Source: Archangium lansingense (GTDB taxonomy: Bacteria; Myxococcota; Myxococcia; Myxococcales; Myxococcaceae). From it: 64,000 nt of DNA. The stretch covers positions 10,772,501-10,836,500 of the forward strand of contig NZ_JAPNKA010000001.1 of the NCBI RefSeq assembly GCF_026626635.1, given 5' to 3'. The notes beneath the pieces are model-generated. The model saw only the letters and a list, made by a program, of their open reading frames with translations, was not told the origin of the DNA and did not search any database. The translations under genes and the position numbers were made by a program. Below are positions 46,765 through 57,222 of the stretch, piece by piece (within the stretch, counting starts at the first letter, position 1; each line of letters begins with the position of its first letter).

Positions 46765-47076
46765 ATGAGCGTACGTACGATGTTGCTGGCTCTCTCCACC
46801 ACGGCGCTGACGGCCCTGCTCGGCTGTGCCAGCACCCCGGCCACGGCCACGAAGTCGGAGGCTTCGCACAGCGAGACGGAAGCGAAGGCGTGTAGCTGCG
46901 CCCACAAGGCCCAGGAAGGCACCGCGCAGGCGGCGGAGGGCCATGCCACGGGATGTAGCTGCCCGCACTGTGGACACGCCGCCAAGGGCGGTGAGGGCGA
47001 GGCGTCTGCCTGCGGCTGCTCGCACAAGCACGAGGAGCATGGCGGCTCCACTCACGGCGACGGCCCCCAGGGCTGA
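46765..47076 (+). CDS. Cys/His-rich lipoprotein, probable metal binder
   Basis: A 103-residue lipoprotein (signal MLLALSTTALTALLGC, Cys near 21). The mature chain is low-complexity with three Cys/His clusters: ACSCAHK, GCSCPHCGH and ACGCSHKHEEHGG. The spacing C-x-C-x-H and C-x-C-x-x-C-x-H would bind soft or transition metals such as copper or zinc. No enzymatic domain is seen. An unrelated gene begins inside its 3' end (ATG 47039). Metal binding is inferred from composition alone. Confidence 0.75.
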   Translation: MSVRTMLLALSTTALTALLGCASTPATATKSEASHSETEAKACSCAHKAQEGTAQAAEGHATGCSCPHCGHAAKGGEGEASACGCSHKHEEHGGSTHGDGPQG

Positions 47077-47695
47077 GCTCGAGGCAAGCGAGAACGTGGT
47101 CCGCACCGAGCACGACGCACTGGAGCTCATCCGCACGAAGCGTGTCGTCACCGAGGTGCCGGCCAGCGGGATGACCTCGCTCGTCGAGGCGGTGGCCGGA
47201 GGCGCCGTGCACGGCAGCTGGCGCACGCACGCCAAGGGCCGGCTCATGTACCGGCTCGGCCGAATACTGAGGGCATCGGAGGACGTGCTCTCGGTGCGGC
47301 TCGTGGAAGGCACGGTAGCCTTCGTGGACCCCGTGCTGTGGGCGGTGGTGTACCGCGTGGCCATGGAGCCCTCGCGCCGCCGCCGCTCACTGGAGGGACT
47401 CTCGCCCCAGGCCCGCGCCCTGCTGACGGCGGTGGAGCGGGACAAAGTGGTGCGCCTGGAGAAGAACAGCGAGTGGACGAAGGGGCGCGAGGCCCTGGAG
47501 GAGCGGCTGCTCGTCCACGTCTCCGAGGCCGAGCCCGAGGAGGGCCACCACGTCACCGTCCTGCGCTCCTGGAGGGACTGGGTCTCTCCCACGGTGGAGG
47601 AGGCTGCCGAGTCCCTCACCTATGACGAGGCGCTCGCGCGGCTGCGCGAGGCCTGTGGTGGAGCGCCGGCGGGGCTCGGGCCGTGGGTGCTCTGA
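47039..47695 (+). CDS. conserved hypothetical protein
   Basis: A 218-residue soluble protein of mixed helix and strand with many charged residues (VVRTEHDALELIRTKRVV, GSWRTHAKGRLMYRLGRILRA, VLSVRLVEGTVAFVDPVLWA, ALLTAVERDKVVRLEKN, EERLLVHVSEAEPEEGHHVT). The middle shows a winged-helix-like order, but no clear DNA-binding motif, so this is not claimed. The start is uncertain: an ATG at 47039 overlaps the preceding lipoprotein gene by 38 bp; a GTG at 47096 beginning VVRTEHD would avoid the overlap and marks where the coherent protein begins. It ends three bases before the convergent Eis-like gene. Confidence 0.65.
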   Translation: MAAPLTATAPRAELEASENVVRTEHDALELIRTKRVVTEVPASGMTSLVEAVAGGAVHGSWRTHAKGRLMYRLGRILRASEDVLSVRLVEGTVAFVDPVLWAVVYRVAMEPSRRRRSLEGLSPQARALLTAVERDKVVRLEKNSEWTKGREALEERLLVHVSEAEPEEGHHVTVLRSWRDWVSPTVEEAAESLTYDEALARLREACGGAPAGLGPWVL

Positions 47696-47698
47696 GCC

Positions 47699-48889
47699 TC
47701 AATACATGTCGGGCATGGCGGGCGGGGGTCCGGAGAAGAGCACCGTGGCCGTGCGCAGGGAGGCCTCGTCGGACTCGAGCGCCCCGGCGATTTGGAGGGC
47801 AGCGGGCGAGAGGAAGCCGCTGTAGAGCGGAGCGAGCGCCCGCACGTGCAGCTTCATGTCGCCATCCCCTCCGGGGCGAACCTCGGCCTCGCCGTTCTCC
47901 ACCTCCAGCACGAAGCGGCCGCGGTTCTCTGGGAAGAGGTCATCGTCCACCTCCAGGTGCAGCGCCCCCGAGAGCCCAGCCGGGTACCCGCGAGCCTGGA
48001 GCGCGGCGGGTACGTCCAGAATGCGCAGCATCCAGTGGAAGAGGTGCTTTACCTCGTACGACTGCTCGCGCAGCAGGAAGAGGAGCGGATCCGCCGGCCC
48101 GCCCCGCCACACCACCTCCCGGGCCAGGGAGCGGTGATCTCCGATGAAGCTCAGCAGCCGCCGGCCCGCCGCCGGGGTGAGCGCAATCAGGTCAGTGAGG
48201 TTCAACTCCTGGAGGAGGTTGTGCGGCTGGGTCCGGCGCGTGAGGAAGAGGTAGCCCTCGATACCGGCGCTGCCCTCCACCAGGTAGCCATAGGCGGTCT
48301 CCCCCCTGGGGTGGGTGACGCGAGTCCAGGTATAGGCCGTGCGGTCGATCCACCCCTGCTGACGCTGAGCGTAGCGGCGGTAGACCTCGCGGAGGGCCGG
48401 CAGGTCGGACGCCTCCACGGGCCGCAGAGAGAGGGAGCGCTCCTGGAGGTCGATTCCATGGAGCTGCACGCGGATCTCGAAGCGCGAGCCGGCCTGCTCG
48501 AAGCCCACGCGCCGGTAGAGCGGCTGGGTGGCCGGGTAGAGGCTGGCGAGGGGAGCCCCCTGGCCGCGCAGCTCCCGGAGGGCCTCCTGCATGAGACGGG
48601 TGGCCGTCCCCTTGCCGCGGCAGGCGGGCGCCACGCCCACCCCGCCGATGCCCACCATGGGCACCCGGCGTCCGCAGAACCACTGCCCCATGGGGATGAG
48701 GACAATGGTGGCGGCCACCCCGCCCCCCTCGCGCAGCACCCGCGCGTGGGCCCCGGCTGCCTCGGCCTTCTGCGACCAGCCCCGGGTCTCTTCGGGGGGA
48801 AGGGCAAAGGCCTGGGACCGGATGTCCTCCGCCGCGGCGAGCTCCCGCTCCCCCTGCGGCGGACCAAAGTGCGACGTCGTCGTATCCAA
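47699..48889 (-). CDS. Eis-like GNAT acetyltransferase with SCP2-like domain
   Basis: A 396-residue protein of typical Eis length. The first GNAT domain has VPMVGIGGVGVAPACRGKGT with the acetyl-CoA loop CRGKGTATRL and LYPATQPLYRRVGFEQAG. A second, catalytically silent GNAT-like half (about 155-290) follows, and the C-terminal 100 residues resemble the sterol-carrier-protein fold (GALHLEVDDDLFPENRGRFV, ALAPLYSGFLSPAAL). The chain ends MPDMY; Eis uses the C-terminal carboxylate in catalysis, so an intact end matters and is present. Eis enzymes acetylate amines such as aminoglycosides or lysine side chains. GGGAGG precedes the ATG at 48889. Confidence 0.88.
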   Translation of the reverse strand: MDTTTSHFGPPQGERELAAAEDIRSQAFALPPEETRGWSQKAEAAGAHARVLREGGGVAATIVLIPMGQWFCGRRVPMVGIGGVGVAPACRGKGTATRLMQEALRELRGQGAPLASLYPATQPLYRRVGFEQAGSRFEIRVQLHGIDLQERSLSLRPVEASDLPALREVYRRYAQRQQGWIDRTAYTWTRVTHPRGETAYGYLVEGSAGIEGYLFLTRRTQPHNLLQELNLTDLIALTPAAGRRLLSFIGDHRSLAREVVWRGGPADPLLFLLREQSYEVKHLFHWMLRILDVPAALQARGYPAGLSGALHLEVDDDLFPENRGRFVLEVENGEAEVRPGGDGDMKLHVRALAPLYSGFLSPAALQIAGALESDEASLRTATVLFSGPPPAMPDMY

Positions 48890-49089
48890 GCTGACCTCCC
48901 GGAGTCAGAGGAGGCGCAGCCTAGGACAGATGGACCCCACCCGAGCGGCCCGAATCGCCTCCGCCCTCCCCGGCCCACCGGGCAGGCACGCCAGGGCCTC
49001 CTCGGAAACCGCCTCATGCCGCTGGACAGCCCGTTTTGCATGGTTACAGGGAGGGCGATCGCGCCCCGCGATGGGCGCCCGGAGGAGAC

Positions 49090-51108
49090 ATGTCCGTCGA
49101 CACCCAGCGGGAAACCCACAAGTTCCAGGCGGAGATCAACCAGCTCCTGAACCTGGTCATCAACTCCCTCTACAGCCATAAGGAGATCTTCCTGCGCGAG
49201 CTCGTCTCGAACGCGTCCGACGCGCTCGACAAGCTGCGCTTCCGCTCCGTCACCGAGCCCGAGCTGCTCGAGGGAGCCTCCGAGCTGGAGGTCCACCTCA
49301 TCCCGGACGCGGAGAAGGGCACGCTCACCATCGAGGACACCGGCATCGGCATGACGCGTGACGAGCTGGTGAAGAACCTGGGCACCATCGCCCACTCCGG
49401 CTCGCGCGAGTTCCTGGAGCTGGCGGCGCAGCGGGGCCAGAAGGACGTCAACCTGATTGGCCAGTTCGGCGTGGGCTTCTACAGCGCCTACCTGGTGGCG
49501 GACCATGTCGAGGTGGTGAGCCGGGCGGCGGGCAAGGACACCCAGGCCTGGAAATGGATCTCGGACGCCAAGGGCTCCTTCACGGTGGAGCCGGCCGAGC
49601 GCACCACGCGCGGCACCTCCATCACCCTGTACCTGAAGGAGGACCAGAAGGACTTCCTGGACGAGTGGCGCCTGCGCTCGCTGGTGACGCAGTACTCGGA
49701 CTACGTGAACCACCCCATCAAGCTCCAGGTGAAGAAGACCACGGGCGAGGGGGATGCGCAGAAGACCGAGACGAAGCTCGAGGTGGTGAACAAGGCCAGC
49801 GCCCTGTGGCAGCGGTCCAAGAGTGAGATCACCGACGAGCAGTACCAGGAGTTCTACAAGCACCTCACGCACGACTGGGAGGCGCCGCTGGCGTGGACGC
49901 ACTTCCGGACCGAGGGCAACCAGGTCTTCACCGGACTGCTCTTCCTGCCGAAGAACCCGCCGTTCGACCTGAACGCGGCGCAGCAGCGCGGGGTGCGGCT
50001 GTTCGTGAAGCGCGTGCTCATCATGGACCGGTGCGAGGAGATGCTGCCGCAGTGGCTGCGCTTCGTGCGGGGCGTGGTGGACTCGGATGACCTGCCGCTC
50101 AACGTGTCGCGCGAGCTCTTGCAGGACTCGGCGGTGGTGAAGGCCATCCACAAGCACGTGACGAAGAAGACGTTGGACATGCTGGAGAAGCTGGCCAAGG
50201 ACAAGCCGGAGGACTACCGGGCGTTCTGGAAGAGCTTCGGCACGGTGCTCAAGGAGGGCCTGGCGGTCGACACCGAGTACCGCGAGAAGCTGGGCGCACT
50301 GGTGCGCTACGAGAGCTCGCGCGAGGAGGGCCTCACCTCGCTGGCGGACTACGTGTCGAGGATGAAGGAGGGCCAGAAGGCCATCTATTACGTCTTCGGC
50401 GAGTCGAGGAAGGCGGTGGTGGACTCGCCGCACCTGGAGGCGCTGAAGAAGCGCGGGTACGAAGTGCTGTACATGACGGACCCGGTGGACGAGTGGGCGG
50501 CGCAGGGGCTGAAGGACTTCCAGGACAAGCCGCTGGTGTCGGCGATGCACGCGGACCTGAAGCTCGAGGAGACGGAGGAGGAGAAGCGCGAGAAGGAGCA
50601 GCGCGCCAAGGGGCTTGGACCGCTGGCGGACCGGATGAAGGAGGTGCTCAAGGAGCAGGTGCGCGAGGTGCGCGTGTCGGACCGGCTCACGGACTCGCCG
50701 TGCTGCCTGGTGGTTCCCGAGGGCGGCTCGCACGCCTACGTGGAGCGGCTGCTGCGCGAGCGGGGCCGGGGCATGCCGCGCGCGAAGCGGATCCTGGAGG
50801 TGAATCCCACGCACCCCATCATCGAGCACCTCAAGGCGCTGCAGGAGAAGGAGCCGGCCTCCGCGCAGGTGACGGAGTGGGTGGAGATGCTCTACGACCA
50901 GGCGCTGCTCACCGAGGGCAGCAGCGTGGAGGATCCGAACCGCTTCGCGCGGCGGATGACGGCGCTGATGACGCAGCTCGCGGGACCGCCGAAGCACACG
51001 CCCGCGGGCGCGGTGGCCGCCGGCCCCGAGACGCCTACGTCGGAGGCGGAGCCCTCGGAGGGCGCCGCGGTGGCCGCCGGTCCCGAGACGCCCGTCCGGC
51101 CCAACTGA
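49090..51108 (+). CDS. htpG: Hsp90 chaperone HtpG
   Basis: A 672-residue protein with all Hsp90 blocks: [20 protein letters not shown] then [28 protein letters not shown] (ATP-binding Asp), [17 protein letters not shown] (lid), [13 protein letters not shown], and the middle domain [20 protein letters not shown]. The C-terminal dimerisation region reaches about residue 640. A 30-residue tail rich in Ala/Glu/Pro carries a repeated AAGPETP; it lacks the MEEVD of eukaryotic Hsp90, as expected for bacteria. GGAGGAGA ends directly before the ATG at 49090. The gene ends at a strong hairpin terminator. Confidence 0.96.
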
Positions 51109-51129
51109 GCGGCGGGAGCGCGTAGAAAG

Positions 51130-51162
51130 AAAGGGGCGAGGCACACAGCCTCGCCCCTTTTT
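51130..51162 (+). terminator. Rho-independent terminator of htpG
   Basis: A perfect 13-bp stem, AAAGGGGCGAGGC (51130-51142) and GCCTCGCCCCTTT (51148-51160), with a five-base ACACA loop and a T-run (51158-51162). On the other strand the A-rich lead can serve the same role, so it may stop both htpG and the leftward gene. Confidence 0.85.
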
Positions 51163-51186
51163 CACATCAGGGAGTGGACCCGCTGA

Positions 51187-51811
51187 CTACGGAAGCAGCA
51201 CTTGGACGCCCACGCCCATGCTTACGCCAGCCCAGGTGCGAGTGCTCTTGACCTGATCACGGAGGGCCCCCACCTCATGGGCTTCGCTGGGAAGCGGGGC
51301 CGCGCCGTTCTGGTACCTCTCTTCGATCTTGCCGGTGTCATAGAGAGACATGCCGAAGAGGACCCCGCCCGCCGCCAAGGCGGCAGCACCCACACCTACG
51401 GAACCCCAGGCCAGCCCCCTCTTCCACCCGAGGCCCACCTCGACCTTCATTTTCGCGCTCAGCCCGCCCACCTCTGCCATGAGGGTGTGCTCCCCCGTCG
51501 CGGCAGGGGCCCATAAGGTGGTGCTGAAATCCAGCGTCTTCCTCAAGTCGACGAAGAAGCACGCCAGGTGCCCCTCTCCCAGTACTTCCCGGGCGTACTG
51601 CGGCAGCAGCTGCCCCTGCTCCGGTTGCCATTCCCGGAACGGCCTCGGCGAGGTGAAGCGGGCGGAGCTCTTCGCCTCCTCCCGCTCCGGCTTCTCGCTG
51701 GCGGCAACTTTCAACAGGTCGGCCTGCTCCGGCGTCTTCGTCGTGGTGGCGCTCACCCTCCACCTTCAACCAGAGCTCGCCTTCCCTCTGAAGAACCACC
51801 TGGGGCATCAC
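51187..51811 (-). pseudogene. frame-disrupted lipoprotein/PEGA-like gene remnant
   Basis: The leftward frame at 51187-51756 encodes 189 residues with one membrane helix (about 114-135, GLAWGSVGVGAAALAAGGVLF). The stretch before it, 51811-51757, reads MPQVVLQREGELWLKVEG in another frame after AGGAGG, and the two frames meet around 51755 as if one base had been gained or lost. The C-terminus ends abruptly after GVSMGVGVQVLLP, shorter than the two-helix form I would expect. This suggests a decayed gene rather than two genes. A real GTG start at 51756 (GGAGG just in front) cannot be excluded. Confidence 0.5.
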
Positions 51812-51832
51812 CCTCCTGGCCCACCCTCTACG

Positions 51833-54672
51833 GTGGGGTACTCCGACAAGCTCCTAGCTGGGTCGACTGGAACCGTCTCCTCGCTTCTGAGCGCGCTCCC
51901 CAATCCTCAGGCGTCAACGCTCACGTTCAGCAGCCCAAGCGGGATCATTTCCAACCGGCGCCCGACCATCATAGGCAACAACGCGCCGGCGAATACCAGG
52001 TCGTCCTCTACCTGAACGATGTCGAGGTGGGACGAACCTTTTCCAATGGCAGTGGCGCCTTCAACTTCACGGTGCCGCAAAACCTCTCTGACGGCCTCTA
52101 TACAATGAAGGCGGCCATCACGACTCAAGGAGTCTACAGCACCAAGAGCACGGGCCAGAATTTCACCGTGGACACCACGGCCCCCCTGGTGCCCGTGGTG
52201 GAGAAGTTGGGGAAGTTACCGGGAAGAGCGGCGAGTGAGGGCATGCTCATCGGCGGACCCGATCTGGAGACAACCCCAAGCAATACACTCTTGGTCAGCG
52301 GGAAGGCAGAGGCCAATAGCAACGTGACGGTGACGGTGACGGTGACGGTGAAGCTGCTCGGAGTCCCCGCCGCGACACAGCCGGACACCGCGACCCCCAC
52401 GGCCAACGTGAGTGCTCCAGCCAGGCTGGGATTCAGGCTGGACACACAAGCTCCTGCGATCCCCGCTCTGACGCACGTGGCCAGCATCGACGTGACGACG
52501 GCGGGGACCACCCCGGTACGCATCCAGACACAGTGGCCACGGCTCAAGGGGAGGTCGGATCCCGGGAACCGGGTGCAACTGACCCTGAGCTGGACGGGAG
52601 GAACCACGCAGACGGTGATCACCACGACCGCGGACAACGCGGGCAACTGGAGTGTCGTTGCACCCGAAGCACTGAGTGAGTTCAATCCCACCACGAGCCA
52701 GTTCGAGTACACACTGGACGTGAAGGCGTTCGACGATGCGGGCAATCCCAGGGACGGCGCGGCGCGCAAGATCCGCGTAGATGTGACGCCCCCCCTCAGA
52801 CCCGTAGTGGGGACGCTCGGCAGCACCTTGACGCCAGCGACCGAGGGCATGCTCATCGGCAAGCCCAAGCTGACGATCGGTCTGGCCGGCCTGACGAACA
52901 ACAATCTCCGCATCAGCGGCAGCGCGGAGCCCGGAAGCTCGGTGGTCTTGAAGCGGATCCCCCTGGATCCAACGAAGCTGGTGGACGAGTCCATGCCGAC
53001 CGCCCCGAGCGGCTCCTGGCAGCACGACTGGACGGGCAAGGAGAGCGGAGTCTACGCCGTGGAAGCCTCGGTAAGGGATGAGGCTGGCAACGAGAGCACC
53101 CCGCTGGCGTTCTTCTTCGAGTTGGACCTGATTGCTCCAACCGTCACCAGCTCCGGACAACCGGACGAAGGCGTCACCACCGCCTCTCCCGAAATGGCCT
53201 TCGCCTTCGCGTTCTCCGAACCCGTGGCGAGCTATGAGTGCACGCTCAACGGCAGGCTGGTGACGCCGTGCGGAAACCCGTTCTTCGACACGGTGGAGTC
53301 AGGTCCCTACACCTTCAAGGTCAAGGCGACGGATCGCGCCGGCAACACGACCCCCGAGGCGCAGATTGCCACGCGGAGATGGACCGTGGACACCAATCAG
53401 CCCACGGTCTTCATCTTGAACAATGACTTCCCCCCGGGTGACACGAGAGAGACGACGATCACGTTCAGGCTGCAGGCGAACAAGGCAGGCCTGCGGATTG
53501 ACTGTCAGTTGGATCTCCTGGCCTGGGACGATGATTGTGATTGTACCTCCACTGAAATAGATCCAGCGGCTCCGGATCGCCCCATCTGCATCAAGACCTA
53601 TCCGCTCTCCGAGGGCCCCCACACGTTCCTGGCGAAAGCCTACTCGTCCGTAACCACTGTCGAGACCCCCGAGAAGTTCTGGGCAAAGCATGAATGGGTG
53701 GTGGATACGACGGCGCCCTTCACCTTCGTCACGAGGGCGCCAGAGGCCTGGGTGTCCGGCGACTTCACGACCGTGGAAGTCACCGCACCGACTGAAGCAA
53801 AGACGCCAACCTTCCAGTTCACACTGAAAGACCCGAACGGTGTCACCAATGTAAGCGTATCGAAGGAGAAGCTCCGAGCGCTCTCGTTCACGGACAAACC
53901 TGATGGGCTTTACACGCTCCAGATCAGGGCGACCGATGAGGCAGGCAACGTGGAGGTCGAGCCCGTGGAGCTCTCCTGGACGGTGGATAGACAGGACCCG
54001 GTCGCGCCCCTCGTTCAGCTACCCACAGAAGGAAGGCGCTACAAGGAGCTGACCGTGAAGGGGACTGCGGCTGGTGAGCGCTTCAGCACGCTCTCCGTGT
54101 ACCTTGATGACGAACAGACGCCCCTTGGAACGACAGTAGTCGGCGACAATGACAATGGGGACTGGGAGCTCACCATCGCTGCTGATCGGAAGCCAACGGA
54201 TGGTCCTCACTCCGTGAGGTTCAGGCTCACAGACAGAGCCGGAAATACGGGCGAGATGTCGGGGCGGCTCAACTTCGTCATGGACAACAAGTCCCCCAAC
54301 ATAACGATCGACGGGCCTGAAAAGAACTCGTCGAGTCGCTCCGCCACGTTCGGCCTCTCCGCAGATGAAAGTGTGACCTTCAGGTGCAAGCTGGATATCC
54401 AAGACCCTGCGGATTGCGAAACGAATGTGTCGTTCGCCGACCTGGAGGAGGGTCCGCATACGCTCATCGTCTACGCAGAGGATGAGGCGGGCAACAAAGC
54501 GGAGACGAGCTTCAGCTGGAGCGTCTACCTGGGCCGGGACATCCGAGCCGAAGGCGGAGGGTTGGGCTGCTCGGCCTCGAAGGGGTCTCCAACGCCGTGG
54601 CTGCTCGGACTGCTCGGAATCCTGGGCAAGGCAGTCTCCCGTCGCCGCGGAATGGCGGGTAGCAGGCTGTAA
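51833..54672 (+). CDS. Ig-like repeat surface protein with MYXO-CTERM signal, N-terminus disrupted
   Basis: From 52003 to 54672 an open frame of about 890 residues encodes serial bacterial Ig-like domains (repeated VDTTAPxVPVV, DEAGNxS/E, KATDRAGNTTPEA, EAGNVEVEPVELSWTVD) and ends with a sorting signal: GLGCSASKGSP, a hydrophobic helix PWLLGLLGILG, then RRR, the MYXO-CTERM pattern recognised by myxosortase. The first Ig-like domain is split: SPSGIISNRRPTIIGNNAPAN is in one frame up to about 52000 and QVVLYLNDVEVGRTFSNGSG continues in another, consistent with loss of one base. No signal peptide or good start is seen (51833 is only the first plausible GTG). Either a sequencing error or a decaying gene. 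Confidence 0.65.
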
Positions 54673-55109
54673 TGTGACAACGGGTGTGTGGAGGAACCGA
54701 GACTCTTCCACACACCCGCCACCCGGTGCTCGCCCTGCGCCGTGAGCGAGGAGGTCTCTCGAGCCAGAGCGCCTCTCGCGCCAGCGAGGCAACGCCGGGA
54801 GTGACCTCCTCCAGACCAGTCTGGGACGGGCGCCGCCAGAGACACCTCGCGCCTTGCAGACGCATGGCTCGCCAGGGGACTGGTGCGTCCACCTTACCTG
54901 GTTGTGCTTGGCCCCCACGGCGCCCGGCACCCGGCCCGGCCCGACGCAGCCACGAGCCTTCGTAGCGCGCGAAACAGGACCGGGGCAGGACCCGTCAGTT
55001 CGCGGTCATCGCCACCGCAAAGCCAACCGGTCCGGAGCCCTCGCTCCTTCCACCAGGGAAAGGAATCCTCAGGTGGAAGGAGGTTGGAAGAAGAGCGGCC
55101 ACTCGCCTG
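54673..55109. other. intergenic region
   Basis: This 437-bp gap between two convergent genes holds one hairpin just after the Ig-like gene stop (separate entry). The remainder shows no coding signature, RNA gene or repeat that I can recognise. Confidence 0.5.
54681..54718 (+). terminator. hairpin after the MYXO-CTERM gene
   Basis: CGGGTGTGTGGA (54681-54692) and TCCACACACCCG (54707-54718) form a perfect 12-bp stem with a 14-base loop, nine bases after the stop. There is no T-run, so it may be a Rho-assisted terminator or mRNA-end hairpin. Confidence 0.4.
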
Positions 55110-56921
55110 CTACTTCGGAGCCCCCGCGCCCGACTCGCCGTCACGGATGATGAAGAAGTCCACCCGGCGGTTGTTCTCACGACCGATGGAGGTGGCGTTG
55201 CTGTCGAGGGGCCGGTCCGGACCATAACCCCTGGCATCCAGCCGCTCAGCGGCCACGCCCTTGCTGATGAGGTAACGCCTCACTTCATCGGCACGCCGCT
55301 GGGACAACCGGCGATTCTCATCACCCAGGCCACGGTCATCCGTGTGCGCCCCCACCACCACCCGGGGAATCTCCGGGTGCTCGTTCATCACCTTCGCCAC
55401 CCAATCCAGCACCGAGAAGGAACGCTGCTGGATCCGCGCCTGCGAGGCATCGAAGTACACCTTGCCACGCAGCTCGAGTTGCTTGTGCGTGAGGGACACC
55501 AGCGGGCTCTCGTGCTCCGGGCAGCCCAGGTTGCTCTCGGGGCCAGGCTGGTTGACGCAGCTGTCCGCCCTGTTGGGCACGCCGTCCTTGTCCGAGTCCT
55601 CCTCCGGGCACCCCTGACGCTCGGGCGGGCCGGGCTCGTCCGGGCACGCATCATCATCGTTGGGGATGAGGTCCTTGTCCCGGTCCATCACGGGGCAACC
55701 CCGGTTCTCCGCCGGACCTGGCTCCGTCGGACAGTTGTCTTCTTCGTTCCTCACTCCGTCACCATCATCATCGGGCACCGGACAGCCCTGGTTGGCGGCA
55801 GGTCCCGGCTGCGCCGGGCAGGCGTCCAGCGTGTCCTCGAGGCCGTCGCCATCGGTATCCCGAGGCGGACAGCCCTTGCGATCGGGCGTACCGGCCAGCA
55901 TCGGACACTCGTCACGGATGTTGGGCACACTGTCCCCGTCATAGTCCTTGTTCGGGCACTCCGCGGGCGGAAGGGAAAGCCCCAGCTCGCACCTGACGGA
56001 GAACTCGCCCGGCCCCTGGCGCGGTGTCACATGTCCAAAGGAGCCGCCCGCGAGCACCCTGAACAGAGGCGTCCCTGGCGTCTTGCCAACCCCAATGCCC
56101 GCCAGCCCGAATACTTCCAGCGACGGATTCACCAGGTAGCGCACCCCAGGCATCAACTCCATGGAGCCCGGCTGCTTCGACAGAGGCACCATGCCCCGGA
56201 CGTTGATCTCCCACCGGGTCCGAGCCCCCGTCGACACCAATGCGGCACCAACGCGCAACTCATTGCCCAGTTCATCCTGGACCTCAGAGCCGACCTCGGT
56301 GATGCGTCCACCCGGGCGCACCATCATTCCCACATCCACTGCCGCGCGGAGGAAGCCGAAGCGCCGGCCCACCATCACCCTCGGCAGGTAGCGCAACCCG
56401 GCATCGCGCGCGTACCCATCCGCGTTGCCCACATTCAGCCCAACGTCTCCCCCCACCGCCACATCAAACCCGCCCTGAGCGTCCTGGGTGAGCAGTCCCA
56501 CGCGCACGCCCACCGTGGGCGTCCCCAGCAACAAGGACCTCGCGGCATCCGGGTTCGAAACGCTCGGCCCGAGGCTTTGCAACATCACCACCGGGAGTTG
56601 TGCCCCCACCTGCAACCAGTTCATCACTGAATAGGCCGCGGACAGGTGCATCGTGCCTCGCCCACCGATGACCTCTTCCTGCTTGCCCTGCCGGTACAGC
56701 ATCAGCGGCCGGTGCGCGTAGTGGCCCACGGCAGACAGCCGGAATTGCCCGGCCTGAAGCAGTTCCCCCATGCCCACCACCAGTGAGCCCTCGGCGCCGG
56801 GGTTCAACTCCAGTCGTTCCAATTCGAAGGACTTGAATGAGGTCTGCTGCGCGAAGGCCGCCATCCCAGGCAGCAACAGCAACAGAACCAGTGCGCCAGG
56901 CGCGAGAATCCTTCGTCCCAT
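55110..56921 (-). CDS. OmpA-family outer membrane protein with thrombospondin type 3 repeats
   Basis: A 603-residue protein. The signal peptide (RRILAPGALVLLLLLPGMAAFA, about 2-23) is followed by a membrane beta-barrel-like region (about 30-330: VGHYAHRPLMLYRQGKQEEV, AAVDVGMMVRPGGRITEVGS, PGTPLFRVLAGGSFGHV). Then come six calcium-binding-type Asp-rich repeats (about 335-475: DYDGDSVPNIRDECP, DTDGDGLEDTLDACP, DDDGDGVRNEEDNCP). The C-terminal OmpA domain has GKVYFDASQARIQQRSF, VVVGAHTDDRGL, and LSQRRADEVRRYLISKGV with NRRVDFFI. It probably links outer membrane and wall. GGGGGAG precedes the ATG at 56921. It reads away from the type VI secretion operon. Confidence 0.9.
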   Translation of the reverse strand: MGRRILAPGALVLLLLLPGMAAFAQQTSFKSFELERLELNPGAEGSLVVGMGELLQAGQFRLSAVGHYAHRPLMLYRQGKQEEVIGGRGTMHLSAAYSVMNWLQVGAQLPVVMLQSLGPSVSNPDAARSLLLGTPTVGVRVGLLTQDAQGGFDVAVGGDVGLNVGNADGYARDAGLRYLPRVMVGRRFGFLRAAVDVGMMVRPGGRITEVGSEVQDELGNELRVGAALVSTGARTRWEINVRGMVPLSKQPGSMELMPGVRYLVNPSLEVFGLAGIGVGKTPGTPLFRVLAGGSFGHVTPRQGPGEFSVRCELGLSLPPAECPNKDYDGDSVPNIRDECPMLAGTPDRKGCPPRDTDGDGLEDTLDACPAQPGPAANQGCPVPDDDGDGVRNEEDNCPTEPGPAENRGCPVMDRDKDLIPNDDDACPDEPGPPERQGCPEEDSDKDGVPNRADSCVNQPGPESNLGCPEHESPLVSLTHKQLELRGKVYFDASQARIQQRSFSVLDWVAKVMNEHPEIPRVVVGAHTDDRGLGDENRRLSQRRADEVRRYLISKGVAAERLDARGYGPDRPLDSNATSIGRENNRRVDFFIIRDGESGAGAPK

Positions 56922-57222
56922 GACTCCCCCGCTTCGGGTGAATCGCGGCGCAACACCAGCGCGCCACGGCGTAGAGCTACTGTGCAGCAAGCCGCCGCAC
57001 TCTAGCAGGGCTCTCACTGGAAATGCGTCCCGGCTTCGTTCTCATCGAGGAGGCCCCTCCTCGAAGACGTCAACACGTCAGTACGTCCTGCTACATGCTT
57101 GCCCCTGCCACTCGTGAACCCGTTACGCTCCGAGTATGCATAGGCGTGGACTTGCGGCATTTCGTACACTCTGGCAGGTTTCACCCTGTCCATCAGACCT
57201 GTGGAGGGGGGAGCCACCGCAC
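56922..57222. other. divergent promoter region, OmpA gene versus type VI secretion operon
   Basis: This 301-bp gap lies between the leftward OmpA gene and the rightward tss operon. A search by eye for a sigma-54 GG-N10-GC pattern found no perfect match; the closest (near 57152) is one base short. No other feature was recognised. Confidence 0.45.

Noticed and set aside
48202..51165. 987-residue open frame on the minus strand
   Set aside because: Antisense to htpG and in the wrong frame over the Eis-like gene; both of those are clearly real.
57140..57170. Sigma-54 promoter before the type VI operon
   Set aside because: The GG and GC elements are nine rather than ten bases apart and the TTGCA half is imperfect.
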